Below are positions 33,141 through 42,950 of a stretch of 64,000 bases of DNA, in pieces; the stretch's first letter is position 1; each line of letters starts with the position of its first letter. The notes under the pieces are model-generated. The model was not told the origin of the DNA, searched no databases, and saw nothing but the letters and a program-made list of their open reading frames with translations. The translations under genes and the position numbers were made by a program. Location: contig CM051027.1 in NCBI GenBank assembly GCA_027627225.1, positions 42,221,618 to 42,285,617 on the forward strand, in the 5' to 3' direction. The DNA is from Congeria kusceri (lineage: Eukaryota; Mollusca; Bivalvia; Myida; Dreissenidae).

Positions 33141-36100
33141 TAACTATAATATTGCAAAGCATTTTTTGCTTCGTCGTGCTGAATTGCGTCCTTCGAGATG
33201 AATCATTGCGATATCATTGCGACAGAGCAAATATCTTAGTAAGCGACACGTTCGGAGCTAATAGATAATCGATGTTTAAAAAAGAAATATGAAATGTATC
33301 CAAAACAGTTTGCAACGTATTGTATACGTTTCGTTATGTTGTCGTTTCAGGTGAAACCTGCGAATGGATATAAATGGAAGGTATAAATACGATCGACACC
33401 GTGTTCTGCAACCGACCTTTTGGTGTTGTGTAAACAATGCACTCTTTGCACGCTATCTCGAATATTGAAATTCATCCAAAACAGAGAGCACCGTATTGTA
33501 TCATGTAAACCCTGCGACTGGATATAACTGAAATCTACAAACTCTGTAGCCACACTAGTGTCACATTCTTTTTAAGGTTTCCAGTTCGCAAGAGTTTTCG
33601 TAATAGTTATTGTCTCTTCGTCGTGCCGAATTGCGTCTCTCGAGTAGAATCATTGCGATAATTTGGAGACCGCAACTATCTCTGTTAGATACACGTTCGA
33701 AGTTCGTTACCGGTTTTTCTTAAACAAGTCTGAATATCTCAATTTTTTTGCCACGTTTTGTTATCGTTGCGATTTTATCGGCGGTTCCGGTGAAACCTGC
33801 CAATTAAAATAAATGGGAGTTATAACTGAGGTAGCAACCCCAATTTTATATTGATCTCTAGAGAATATGAAGCGCATTCACTTTGCCAAGCGTTTTACTT
33901 TTCGACGGGCTTACTTGAATATTTTCGCTAGAATCTTTGCAATACTTTGGAGAGTGTAAATTATTGAGATAGCGACGCGTTCGAAGTTCACAATTGATGT
34001 TCATATTTTTTTTTTTATATATCCAAAACTTTTTGCAACTTATTATAAACGTTTCGGTCCGTTGGCGTTTCCGTTTGTGGTGAAACCTGCGTATGGATAT
34101 AACTGAAAGCTACAAACACTGTAGCCTCACTAGTGTCACATTCATTTTGAGGTATCGTGTTCGGAAGTGCTTTTGCCATATAACTATGATATTGCCAAGC
34201 GTTTCTCTCTTCGTTGTGGCAAATTGTGTCTCTGGAGAAGATTCATCTCAGTTAGCGATCCGTTTCGAAGTTCACAATGTATGTTTATGTAAAAACTATG
34301 AAATATATGCAAAACAGTTTGCAACGTAATGAATACGTTTCGTAATGTTGGCGTTTCCGGTAAAACCTGCGAATGGATGTAATTGAAAGCTACAAACACT
34401 GTAGCCACACTACTGTCACATTCATATTAAGGTTTCGACTCCGGAACCGCTTTCGCAATATAACTATAATATTGGAAAGCATTTTTGGCTTCGTCGTGCT
34501 GAATTGCGTCCTTCGAGATGAATCATTGCGATATCATTGCGACAGAGCAAATATCTTAGTAAGCGACACGTTCGGAGCTAATAAATAATCGATGTTTATA
34601 CAAGAAATATGAAATGTATCCAAAACAGTTTGCAACGTATTGTATGCGTTTCGTTATGTTGGCGTTTCATGTGAAACCTGCGAATGCATATAAATGGAAG
34701 GTATAAATACGATCGACATTGTGTTCTGCTACCGACCTTTTTGTATTGTGTAAACAACGCATTTTTTGCACGCTATCTCGGATATTGAAATACATCCAAA
34801 ACAGAGAGCACCGTATTGTATCAGGTAAAACGTGCGACTGGATGTATCTTAAATCTACAAACTCTGTAGCCAAACTAAATGGCACATTCTTTTTAAGGTT
34901 TCCAGTTCGCAAGAGTATTCGCAATAGTCATTCTCTCTTCGTCGTGCCGAATTCCGTCTCTCGAGTAGAATCATTGCGATAATTTGGAGACCGCAACTAT
35001 CTCTGTTAGATACACGTTCGAAGTTCGTTACCGGTTTTTCTTAAACAAGTCTGAATATATCAATTTTTTTGCCACGTTTTGTTATCGTTGCGATTTTATC
35101 GGCGGTTCCGGTGAAACCTGCCAATTAAAATAAATGGGTGTTATAACTGAGGTAGCAACCCCAATTTTATATTGATCTCTTGAGAATATGAAGCGCATTC
35201 ACTTTGCCAAGCGTTTTACTTTTCGACGGGCTTACTTGAATATTTTCGCTAGAATCTTTGCAATACTTTGGAGAGTGTAAATTATTGAGATAGCGACGCG
35301 TTCGAAGTTCACAATTGATGTTCATATATTTTTTTTAATATATCCAAAACTTTTTGCAACTTATTATAAACGTTTGGTCCGTTGGCGTTTCCGTTTGCGG
35401 TGAAACCTGCGTATGGATATAACTGAAAGCTACAAACACTGTAGCCTCACTAGTGTCACATTCATTTTGAGGTATCGTGTTCGGAAGTGCTTTTGCCATA
35501 AAACTATAATATTGCCAAGCGTTTCTCTCTTCGTTGTGGCAAATTGTGTCTCTGGAGAAGAATCATTTCAGTTAGCGACCCGTTTCGAAGTTCACAATGT
35601 ATGTTTATGTAAAAACTATGAAATATATCCAAAACAGTTTGCAACGTAATGTATATGCTTCGTAATGTTGGCGTTTCAGGTGAAACCTGCGAATGGATAT
35701 AAATAGAAGGTATAAATGCGATCGACACTGTGTTCTGCTACCGACCTTTTGGTATTGTGTAAACAACGCATTTTTTGCACGCTATCTCGGATATTGAAAT
35801 ACATCCAAAACAGTGAGCACCGTATTCTATCAGGTAAAACCTGCGACTGGATATAACTTAAATCTACAAACTCTGTAGCCAAACTAAATGGCACATTCTT
35901 TTTCAGGTTTCCAGTTCGCAAGAGTATTCGCAATAGGCATTCTCTCATCGTCGTGCCGAATTCCGTCTCTCGAGTAGAATCATTGCGATAATTTGGAGAC
36001 CGCAACTATCTCTGTTAGATACACGTTCGAAGTTCGTTACCGGTTTTTCTTAAACAAGTCTGAATATCTCAATTTTTTTGCCACGTTTTGTTATCGTTGC

Positions 36101-36381
36101 GATTTTATCGGCGGTTCCGGTGAAACCTGCCAATTAAAATAAATGGGAGTTATAACTGAGGTAGCAACCCCAATTTCATATTGATCTTTTGACAATATGA
36201 ATCGCATTCACTTTGCCAACGTTTTACTTTTCGTGGGGCATGCTTGAATATTTTAGCTAGAATCTTTGCAATACTTTGGAGAGAGTAAATTACTCAGAGA
36301 GCGACGCGTTCGAAGTTCACAATTGATGTTCATATCTGTTTTTAATTTATCCAAAACTATTTGCACCGTATTATAAACGTT
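33141..36381. repeat. Satellite block between elements 4 and 5
   Basis: About 3.2 kb of tandem monomers. The stretches 33300-34620 and 34620-35950 resemble each other over more than 1 kb, indicating higher-order repetition with a unit of roughly 1.3 kb here. It ends at TATTATAAACGTT before element 5. Confidence 0.85.
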
Positions 36382-36385
36382 CTCT

Positions 36386-36414
36386 TCGCTTCTCGGCCTT
36401 TTGGCTAAGATCAA
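36386..36414 (+). promoter_or_regulatory. U2 snRNA 5' head of element 5
   Basis: Twenty-nine bases identical to nucleotides 2-30 of the highly conserved U2 snRNA, including TCGCTTCTCGGCCTTTTGGC (36386-36405) and CTAAGATCAA at the end. The next bases (AGTTTTTCTG) diverge from U2. This is the U2 5' stem-loop I region. It stands at the extreme 5' end of the element, immediately upstream of its 5' UTR. An exact 29-nt match at this position is not plausibly chance. It is too short to be a U2 gene. Confidence 0.9.
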
Positions 36415-36458
36415 AGTTTTTCTGTGCGACAGAATCGTTTTTGTGTTAAACTTTCAAT

Positions 36459-37446
36459 ATGATTTCGGTGGAATTACCTGCTATAGAGGGGAAGGCGGTG
36501 ATGACGGACGTGATGGAAAGATCCATAAGACTATTCAATAAGAATGGAATTACGGTGTATGAAGCTGCCAGAGCGTTGACAACTTGTAACGTTAAACCGG
36601 ACGAAATTGAAACAATTTCTAAGGGACAATCCAACACCTCTGTTGAGATTGTTCTTAAATTCAAAGAGTCCATGAGAAAGATCAGTCTTACAGGACAGAC
36701 ATTGAAAAGTGGCAGTAAACAGTTTGAAGTGTCTAAACTGAACGTGAAGAGAATTCTTTTAAAGGTACACTGGTTGCCAGTGTACTTTGATGCGGAGTTG
36801 CTCAAGAACATCTTTTCTTCATATGGAAAGGTGCTAAAAGTAATGGAAGATTTTTTCATGTATGAAGACGTTCAAATTGCGTCCGGCGTGAAGCGTGTGT
36901 TATTAGAAGTTGAGAATGACAAAATTGCGTCCATTCCCCACTTATTGAATTTTAGGTGCGGGACGAGAGCGCTAGTCACTCTCTATGGACGTCAAGTGCC
37001 ATACTATCGGACATATTAGGAAGGACTGCCCGGACTTGGTAGCGAAAGCTGCGCCAGTCGTAGAAAACGTCCAGACAAGGGAAACTGAAAAACCAACTCC
37101 AGAAGCCCCCAGGACGGAGGAACTGTCACCCGTGCAGACAGAACCAGTAAGGGAACCAGAAGAGGAACCGGCTACCACCAGCGAGCCTGAGTCTCGGGTC
37201 GAGACTCAGTCCATGGAGGCGTCGGTGACGGAAGAAGAAGAAGCCATAGATGTCGACCCGGATGGTCGGGACAAGAGACGAGCAGGACCGGATGACGATG
37301 TCCTGTCTCCACTCCCTAAGAACAAGCGGATGGCGTCCGGCACAACAGGTAAAAAGACTAAGTCTAGCGGTAGGAGGCTGTCTGGGATACTTTCCCAGGA
37401 CAGCTATATGGATGATTTGTTATCAGCACAGTCGCCGCACTCTTAA
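36459..37446 (+). pseudogene. ORF1 protein of family A (element 5), frameshifted
   Basis: Starts MISVELPAIEG at 36459, 45 nt after the U2 head. An RRM-like segment begins LLKVHWLP (~residue 100). After ALVTLYGR (near 36990) about 14 nt are missing relative to the family B layout; this removes the first cysteines of the knuckle and shifts the frame. The rest (KCHTIGHIRKDC ...) continues from 36985 to the stop at 37444-37446. That part is rich in Glu, Pro and Thr and ends GILSQDSYMDD...QSPHS. Role by family: RNA binding in the retrotransposition particle. Confidence 0.85.
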
Positions 37447-38438
37447 TGTATGTATATGTAGATTGTAGATAAATATATATAAAAATGCAAATAAAAAGTA
37501 TAAAAATAGACCATAAAATTACAAAAAAACATGCATTTAGAAGTAAAAGTATACTTACCTTGTATATAATGACCATATTTTGTGTTTTTGATATATATGT
37601 AGACGAACTGAAACGAATAATGGACTATGAGATAAGAAAAATGCTTGTGTATATGCTTACCTTTATTCTACTTACCTGTGTTATACTTACCTGTGTTTTT
37701 GATACCTTGATTCTGTATATGCTTACCTTTATTTTACTTACCTGTGTTCTTGATTCATCTTCATTGAATGTTCCTGAAATAGAAAATATTTATATGTATT
37801 TATATCAATGTTCAATTTACATAGAAAATACTAGTAATAATATAAAAATAATACTTACCCACTTTTCAGCAATTAACTCCCCTTTCCATAAATGTTCAAA
37901 TTCTAATACCTCTTTTTATAAAAACCGGTTTATAAATCTGGCCAGGTTTACACACCTACTACATGTATTAAAGACTTCTTTCCACTGCTACCCAAGTCAC
38001 GGTAGATTAAATATCGATAAGCGCATTGACAATCTAATACACATTTTACATATTGATTTATATGCCGTTTGCTATTGGTTTTACCAACGATGTATTTATA
38101 GTCAAATATTTCAACTCCCATTTTCTTTCTGGATAGTTATATATTACAGTTGTAAACATATTCTAACTTATTTGCCGGCTTTTAATTTACAATATCAGTT
38201 AAAATGTATTTCTTTAAACGCATTGATTTATTATCTAACTTTCTTGTTAGGTTTATTTTTCCATTTGTACGTATTGTTTATCGAGACGTTGTACTATATA
38301 CAGGTAGATAGCAGTAGTCGGTGTTGTTTTAAAAGCTTTGTCCGCCGTAGTCACAATGGACTACAGTGTGATTTATATTGGCTCAATGTTTCAATTAGTA
38401 TTTACATATAACGAATGAACTTTCTAAAATGAACAAAA
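37447..38438 (+). other. ORF1-ORF2 spacer of element 5 with U1-end/donor-like motif cluster
   Basis: About 1 kb of AT-rich spacer. Seven CTTACC motifs lie at 37551, 37655, 37670, 37683, 37721, 37736 and 37851. Several are ATACTTACCTG or ACTTACCTG, identical to the 5' end of U1 snRNA; on the minus strand they are consensus splice donors (CAGGTAAGT). Part of the cluster is a ~66-bp direct repeat (37650-37680 and 37716-37746). No such cluster is visible in the family B spacer. Confidence 0.6.
37485..38411 (+). CDS. Uninterrupted 308-codon frame in the spacer, doubtful
   Basis: Begins MQIKSIKIDHK and runs without a stop between ORF1 and ORF2. The product would be hydrophobic, rich in Ile, Leu, Tyr, Cys and His, with an internal duplication (LTFILLTCV appears twice) produced by the DNA repeat. 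No domain is recognised, and family B has nothing similar in its spacer. AT-rich composition makes long Ile/Leu/Tyr frames easy to get, so I consider it probably non-coding. Confidence 0.15.
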   Translation: MQIKSIKIDHKITKKHAFRSKSILTLYIMTIFCVFDIYVDELKRIMDYEIRKMLVYMLTFILLTCVILTCVFDTLILYMLTFILLTCVLDSSSLNVPEIENIYMYLYQCSIYIENTSNNIKIILTHFSAINSPFHKCSNSNTSFYKNRFINLARFTHLLHVLKTSFHCYPSHGRLNIDKRIDNLIHILHIDLYAVCYWFYQRCIYSQIFQLPFSFWIVIYYSCKHILTYLPAFNLQYQLKCISLNALIYYLTFLLGLFFHLYVLFIETLYYIQVDSSSRCCFKSFVRRSHNGLQCDLYWLNVSISIYI

Positions 38439-41400
38439 ATGGCGAATCTAAAAATAGCAACTTTAAATGTGAACGGTCTTATCACTAAAGAAAGACAACT
38501 CTTTTTACACAACTTTTTATCTTCAAATAACTTAGACATACTTTGTTTGCAAGAAACTCATGTTAATAATTGTATAACGGCAAAGAATATTGAAAATGTT
38601 TTAAATTTGAAAAATAAAATTGCATGGAGCTTTGGAGAGGTGTTGCTACTATTGTAATAAATCCCGATATAAAAATAGATTGCTTTCAAAGTGACTTAGA
38701 CGGGAGATTACTATACGTTGATTTATCTGTTCTTGACTTTAAATTTAGAATTATTAATATTTATGCTCCTAATGTAGAACATGAAAGGACGGAATTCTTT
38801 GAAAGTTTAAATATTCATTTAGTCACTAGTAGACATGTATTCATAGCAGGAGATTTTAACTGTGTTTTAAATACTAAATTAGACAAAATTGGCGGTAATG
38901 CTGATAGAGGAATTATTGGTTCTAAATCTCTGTCACAGATAGTTTCTAAATTTAATTTATTTGATGCCTATAGATATTTATACCCAACACAAAAATGTGT
39001 TACATGGTTTAGAAAATTAGGGGATGACGATAATTCATATATAGGATGTAGATTAGATAGATTTTATGTCAGTAAATTATTGCAAACGAATGTTATAAAT
39101 TGCACTAATATGCCTTTTTCAATTTCAGATCATGATCTGGTATTAATAGAATTAAATATTGAACACACCATTACTTTTGGCAATTCTTATTGGAAATTTA
39201 ATAATTCATACTTAGAAGACAATGACTTTATTGAAACCTTTAAATATTATTGGGCAATTATATCCAGAACTAATGACATTACTTTAGAATATTGGGAAAA
39301 TATTAAACTTTTGATAAAAGAATTCTGTATTGGTTATGGTAAATGTAAAAGAAATGAATTATATTACAATGTTAAACTTCTAAAAAATCAATATAAAACT
39401 TCGACGGATTTAAAAGAAAAACATGAATATAAAATACAAATTGCTAACTTAGAAAATGAATTACATAAAGGTTTCGTTATTAGAAGTAAATCAAATCTTA
39501 TTGACAGTAATGAAAATCCTTCTTCTTCTTTTGCAAACGTTGAACAAGCCCATGGCTTAAACAAAACCATAACTTGTATTAATTATAATGGAACAGATTG
39601 TAAATCTTCTGAAACTATTTTAAACAGTTTTAGAGATTTTTATTCAACATTGTATACCAGTGAACCTGTTAATGATTCTCTAAATGACGTATTTTTAAAT
39701 GATTTACCGAAAGTTTCAATTGAAGAAAATGAAATGTTATCACAAAATATAACAACAGAAGAAATTTTAATTGCTTTAAAGGACATGGAGAAAAATAAAT
39801 CCCCTGGTAGTGATGGTCTGACTGCAGAATTCTATTTGAAATTTTTTGATTTGTTTGGAAATATATTAAAAGCTATTTATGATAAATGTATTGACTTAGG
39901 TCACATGTCATCATCACAAAAATTATCATATATAACACTTCTATGTAAAGATAAAAATAATACTTGTGATGTTAAAAATTACAGACCGATTTCCCTGTTG
40001 AATATTGATAGAAAACTTTTGTCAAAAATTTTAACAACTAGATTAGGTGCTGTTTTACCGTCTATTATCTCTGACAGTCAAACTTGTTCAATAATAGGAA
40101 AAACCATCTTTGATAATGTTCATCTACTAAGAAATATTTTTGATTATTGTGAACAAAAGAATATGTCTGCGTGTTTTATCAACTTAGACCAAGAAAAGGC
40201 ATTTGATAGAGTATCTTGGGATTATATGTATAATGTTCTAAAATCTTTTAATTTTTCCCCCAAATTTATATCCTTTATTAAAGTTCTATATGCTGATATA
40301 CAATCATCAGTTATTGTAAACAACCATATATCTGCGCCTTTTAAATTATCAAGATCTGTAAGACAAGGCTGTTCACTCAGTCCCCTTTTGTATATTTTAT
40401 GTTTAGAACCTTTTATTTTAAAAATAAGAAATAACCCAATGATTAAAGGAATAAAAGTACCCGGTTCAAACTTAGAAGTAAAGATTTCCGCATACGCTGA
40501 TGACAACACTTCAATTTTAACAGATGATGTGTCCATATCCCATTTCTTTAAAGATGTCAAACTTTTTGAATCAATTAGTGGGTCGAAAATTAATTATAAG
40601 AAATCTAATGGTGTTTTTATTGGAAAATGGAGAAACAGATCTGACCACCCTTTTGGTATATCATGGGTAAAACATTGTAAAGTGTTAGGTTATTATTTTG
40701 GTTATGATATTAATTATGATGAAATATGGTCTAATTTATTTTTAAAATTTACAAAAGTTCTTAATTTATGTAGATCCTTTAAAATGTCATATAAAGGAAA
40801 GAGCAACATTCTTAATTCTTTAGCCTTTTCTAAAATACTATATTACATAAGTGCTGGACATTTTCCAGAAATATATATTAATATGTTTCAAAAAGCATGC
40901 TTTAAATTTATTTGGTCTTCTTCTTTTGAACCTGTTTCTAGAAAGACTTTATTCCTGCCTCTGAAAGAGGGTGGTTTAAATGTTCCAAATGTTTTGTTTA
41001 AATGGTATTCTTTGTTGTTATCACATGTACAAAAGTTTATTTCTGATTATAAAGCCCCATGGACTCATTTTACTAAATATTGGATAGGTTTTAAATTGAG
41101 AAAATATAATAAGAAATTTGAAAGCAATTTATACCCAAAAAGTGATTGTTTACCTTTATTCTATAAAAATTGTCTCAAAGCTTTAGATGTAATTTTAAAA
41201 ATAAAAGAAGATATTAGTTTTATGAATATTACAGCAAAAGAGTTTTACTGTACATTGCTGGCAGTAGATGACACAGTTGTTAAATGTAAAGTAAATTTCC
41301 CACAAATTAACTTTTCTACTTCTTTTAAAAATGTATTTTCAAATGCCATTGATCCATGTCATAGAAATATTTGTTTTACTTTAGTTCATGATGTAGCTTA

Positions 41401-41899
41401 TGTTAATTATTTCCTTTATTTAAAAGGAATTTCAAAAGTCAAGAATTGCTATTTCTGTAAGAATATTGAGACTGCTTCTCACCTATTTATAGAATGTTCC
41501 TTTTTCAATCCTCTCAATAAGACGGTTTTATATTTATTAAATATTGCTTCAGATTCCAAAATTACTCTTTCTGAAAAGATGTTTAGATTTTTTGATTTTA
41601 AATCAGATAGTGCTGGTCACAATTACACCTTTTTAGTTATTTTGTCTATTTCTAGATTTGTTATTTGGTTTTTAAGAAATCAAGCAAAACATCATAAAAA
41701 ACAATTTAAAGTTATTGATAGCCTCATTATGTTTTTGTCATTATTAAGATTGAGAATTTTCATTGACTTTAAAAGAATGACTGATTTTAAATTTGTAGAA
41801 ACATGGGGTTTGTATGACATAATTGCTAATGTAAATAACCAACTTATTTTCGGTCAAGACAGTTTTGTTGAATTCTATGTTAAAAAATTTAAACTGTAA
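38439..41899 (+). pseudogene. ORF2 endonuclease-reverse transcriptase, family A (element 5), one frameshift
   Basis: ATG at 38439 gives MANLKIATLNVNGL, an AP-endonuclease N terminus, with LCLQETHV. Near 38630 a small deletion shifts the frame after KIAWSFG. The downstream frame (from 38624) is open for 1,091 codons: endonuclease motifs INIYAPN, IAGDFN and SDHDLVLIEL; reverse transcriptase motifs KSPGSDGLT, YRPISLLNIDRKL, LDQEKAFDRVSW, RQGCSLSPLLY and YADD (40493-40504). The C-terminal knuckle CYFCKNIETASHLFIEC begins at 41447. Total corrected length is about 1,150 residues. It would nick target DNA and copy element RNA at the nick. One lesion only, so it decayed recently. Confidence 0.93.
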
Positions 41900-41928
41900 T
41901 AGTATTCTTTCTGCTGTTTTCTTCTTCT

Positions 41929-41999
41929 TTCTGCTTTCAGGATGACGGCGGCCGGCTGGTGACTTGGTGAGCCCTGGGGCTGTCATCCTGCCAGCAGAA
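41929..41999 (+). other. Post-stop RNA hairpin, family A (element 5)
   Basis: CAGGATGACGGC (41938-41949) pairs with GCTGTCATCCTG (41979-41990), closed outside by TTCTGCT (41929-41935) with AGCAGAA (41993-41999). Same place and form as in elements 1 to 4. Preceded by a pyrimidine tract and TTTCAG. Confidence 0.7.
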
Positions 42000-42144
42000 G
42001 GAGGAAGATTTATGTGAACTATATTGTAGTGCTTTGTGTATTGTGTAAAGTGTTGTGTAAAGTGTATTGTATATCGCATCATCCTGTTTTCATAGTCGTT
42101 CCGTGGTTTTCCATTTCAATCATGGTGTTCATATTTGTTTGTAA

Positions 42145-42249
42145 CCCAGTATTGGGATTCTTTTCATTTCATGCATTCATATCCATATCACTCATACTTC
42201 ATCACTATGTAGCCATGCTATACCATTACTTCATATTCACTCATGTAGG
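42145..42249 (+). other. Conserved 3' UTR block, family A (element 5)
   Basis: CCCA-GTAT-TGGG (42145-42156) followed by the shared blocks ATCACTCAT, TTCATCACTATGTA and CATGTAGG. The loop bases differ between elements 1, 2 and 5 while the CCCA/TGGG stem is constant. Confidence 0.6.
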
Positions 42250-42325
42250 TCCTACGGCCCGACGTACTAACCTTTCCAATTATTGGATTATATCCATGTT
42301 CATCATTTTAGATTGAAAATCATCA

Positions 42326-42525
42326 TGTCACGTGATTCGGGCTATGCTTGGTTTCGGGGCCCGGGGGGAGGTTGTGGTCGTGTCCGCCGCGACCTCGCCT
42401 CGGGTTCTGAACTCGACATCGCCGTGGACTACGGATGTGATCGGGTGCTTGGTGGCCTTTTCCGGATGGGGAGACCCGAGTCTTGTCGTCCGGGGGACGC
42501 CGCCGCGCACCCGCATATCGATGTT
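42326..42525 (+). other. GC-rich patch in family A 3' UTR (element 5)
   Basis: About 200 bp of GC-rich, CpG-containing sequence (GGGGCCCGGGGGGAGG, GACGCCGCCGCGCACCCG) in an AT-rich element; the same patch is at 6346-6545 in element 1. It includes a GCCGTGGACTACGG motif corresponding to GCCGTAGACT in family B. Overlapping open frames on both strands are composition effects. Confidence 0.55.
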
Positions 42526-42717
42526 ACTTTAACATATATTACGCTTTTATATTTTTAAATAATTTTTTCGATTCCAGTAAGGTACGTGACACCTTTTCAA
42601 AAACAACAATATAAATATTCAATGATCCATTAATACACTAATATGACCCGATTCATTTAAGAAAGGTGGAAAAGTTATTGTTAAGAAATGTTTTTCATTG
42701 CTATTTGTTAATTAATT

Positions 42718-42791
42718 AAACGTGCAGACGGGAAAGACTGTTCTTAATATCCAATAATTAAAAGTTTACGTGCAGACGTGAAAGACTGTTT
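42718..42791 (+). repeat. Two mini-hairpin repeats in family A 3' UTR (element 5)
   Basis: Copies of ACGTGCAGACGTGAAAGACT; the first has ACGG in the 3' arm, breaking one pair, and the second is intact. Element 1 has three copies, so copy number varies within the family. Confidence 0.6.
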
Positions 42792-42881
42792 ACTATCAGA
42801 GTGTTTTTCGAAAGTGTAATTCTGTGATATTTCCACCATAAATCTATATTTTAGTTTCAATTTTGTTTCTTTTATCGGGCC

Positions 42882-42902
42882 CTGGGCCGCTTTACAGCCC
42901 AG
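42882..42902 (+). other. 3'-terminal hairpin, family A (element 5)
   Basis: CTGGGC (42882-42887) and GCCCAG (42897-42902) around the loop CGCTTTACA; AATAAA, TTTTATGCAAAAG and the A tail follow. Confidence 0.7.
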
Positions 42903-42950
42903 TTGTTACGTATATTAATAAAGTTTTATGCAAAAGAAAAAAAAAAAAAA

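Larger units (their letters stand above)
36386..42950 (+). mobile_element. Element 5: full-length family A Tx1/L1-type LINE with U2 head
   Basis: A 6.6-kb non-LTR retrotransposon. Order: U2 snRNA head (36386-36414), short 5' UTR, ORF1 (36459-37446), ~1-kb spacer dense in CTTACCT motifs, ORF2 (38439-41899), post-stop hairpin, conserved 3' UTR block, GC-rich patch, two mini-hairpin repeats, terminal hairpin, AATAAA and a ~14-nt A tail. Four bases (CTCT, 36382-36385) separate satellite from head. No target duplication: about 150 bp of monomer is missing between the flanks. Each ORF carries one main disruption. It is the least damaged Tx1-type copy here. Confidence 0.93.

Noticed and set aside
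36386..36414. A functional U2 snRNA gene at this place
   Set aside because: Only nucleotides 2-30 are present; branch-point recognition sequence, Sm site and the rest of U2 are missing.
18165..42950. LTR retrotransposon or endogenous virus
   Set aside because: No long terminal repeats, protease, integrase or envelope; AP-endonuclease, A-rich tails and 5' truncations mark these as non-LTR elements.
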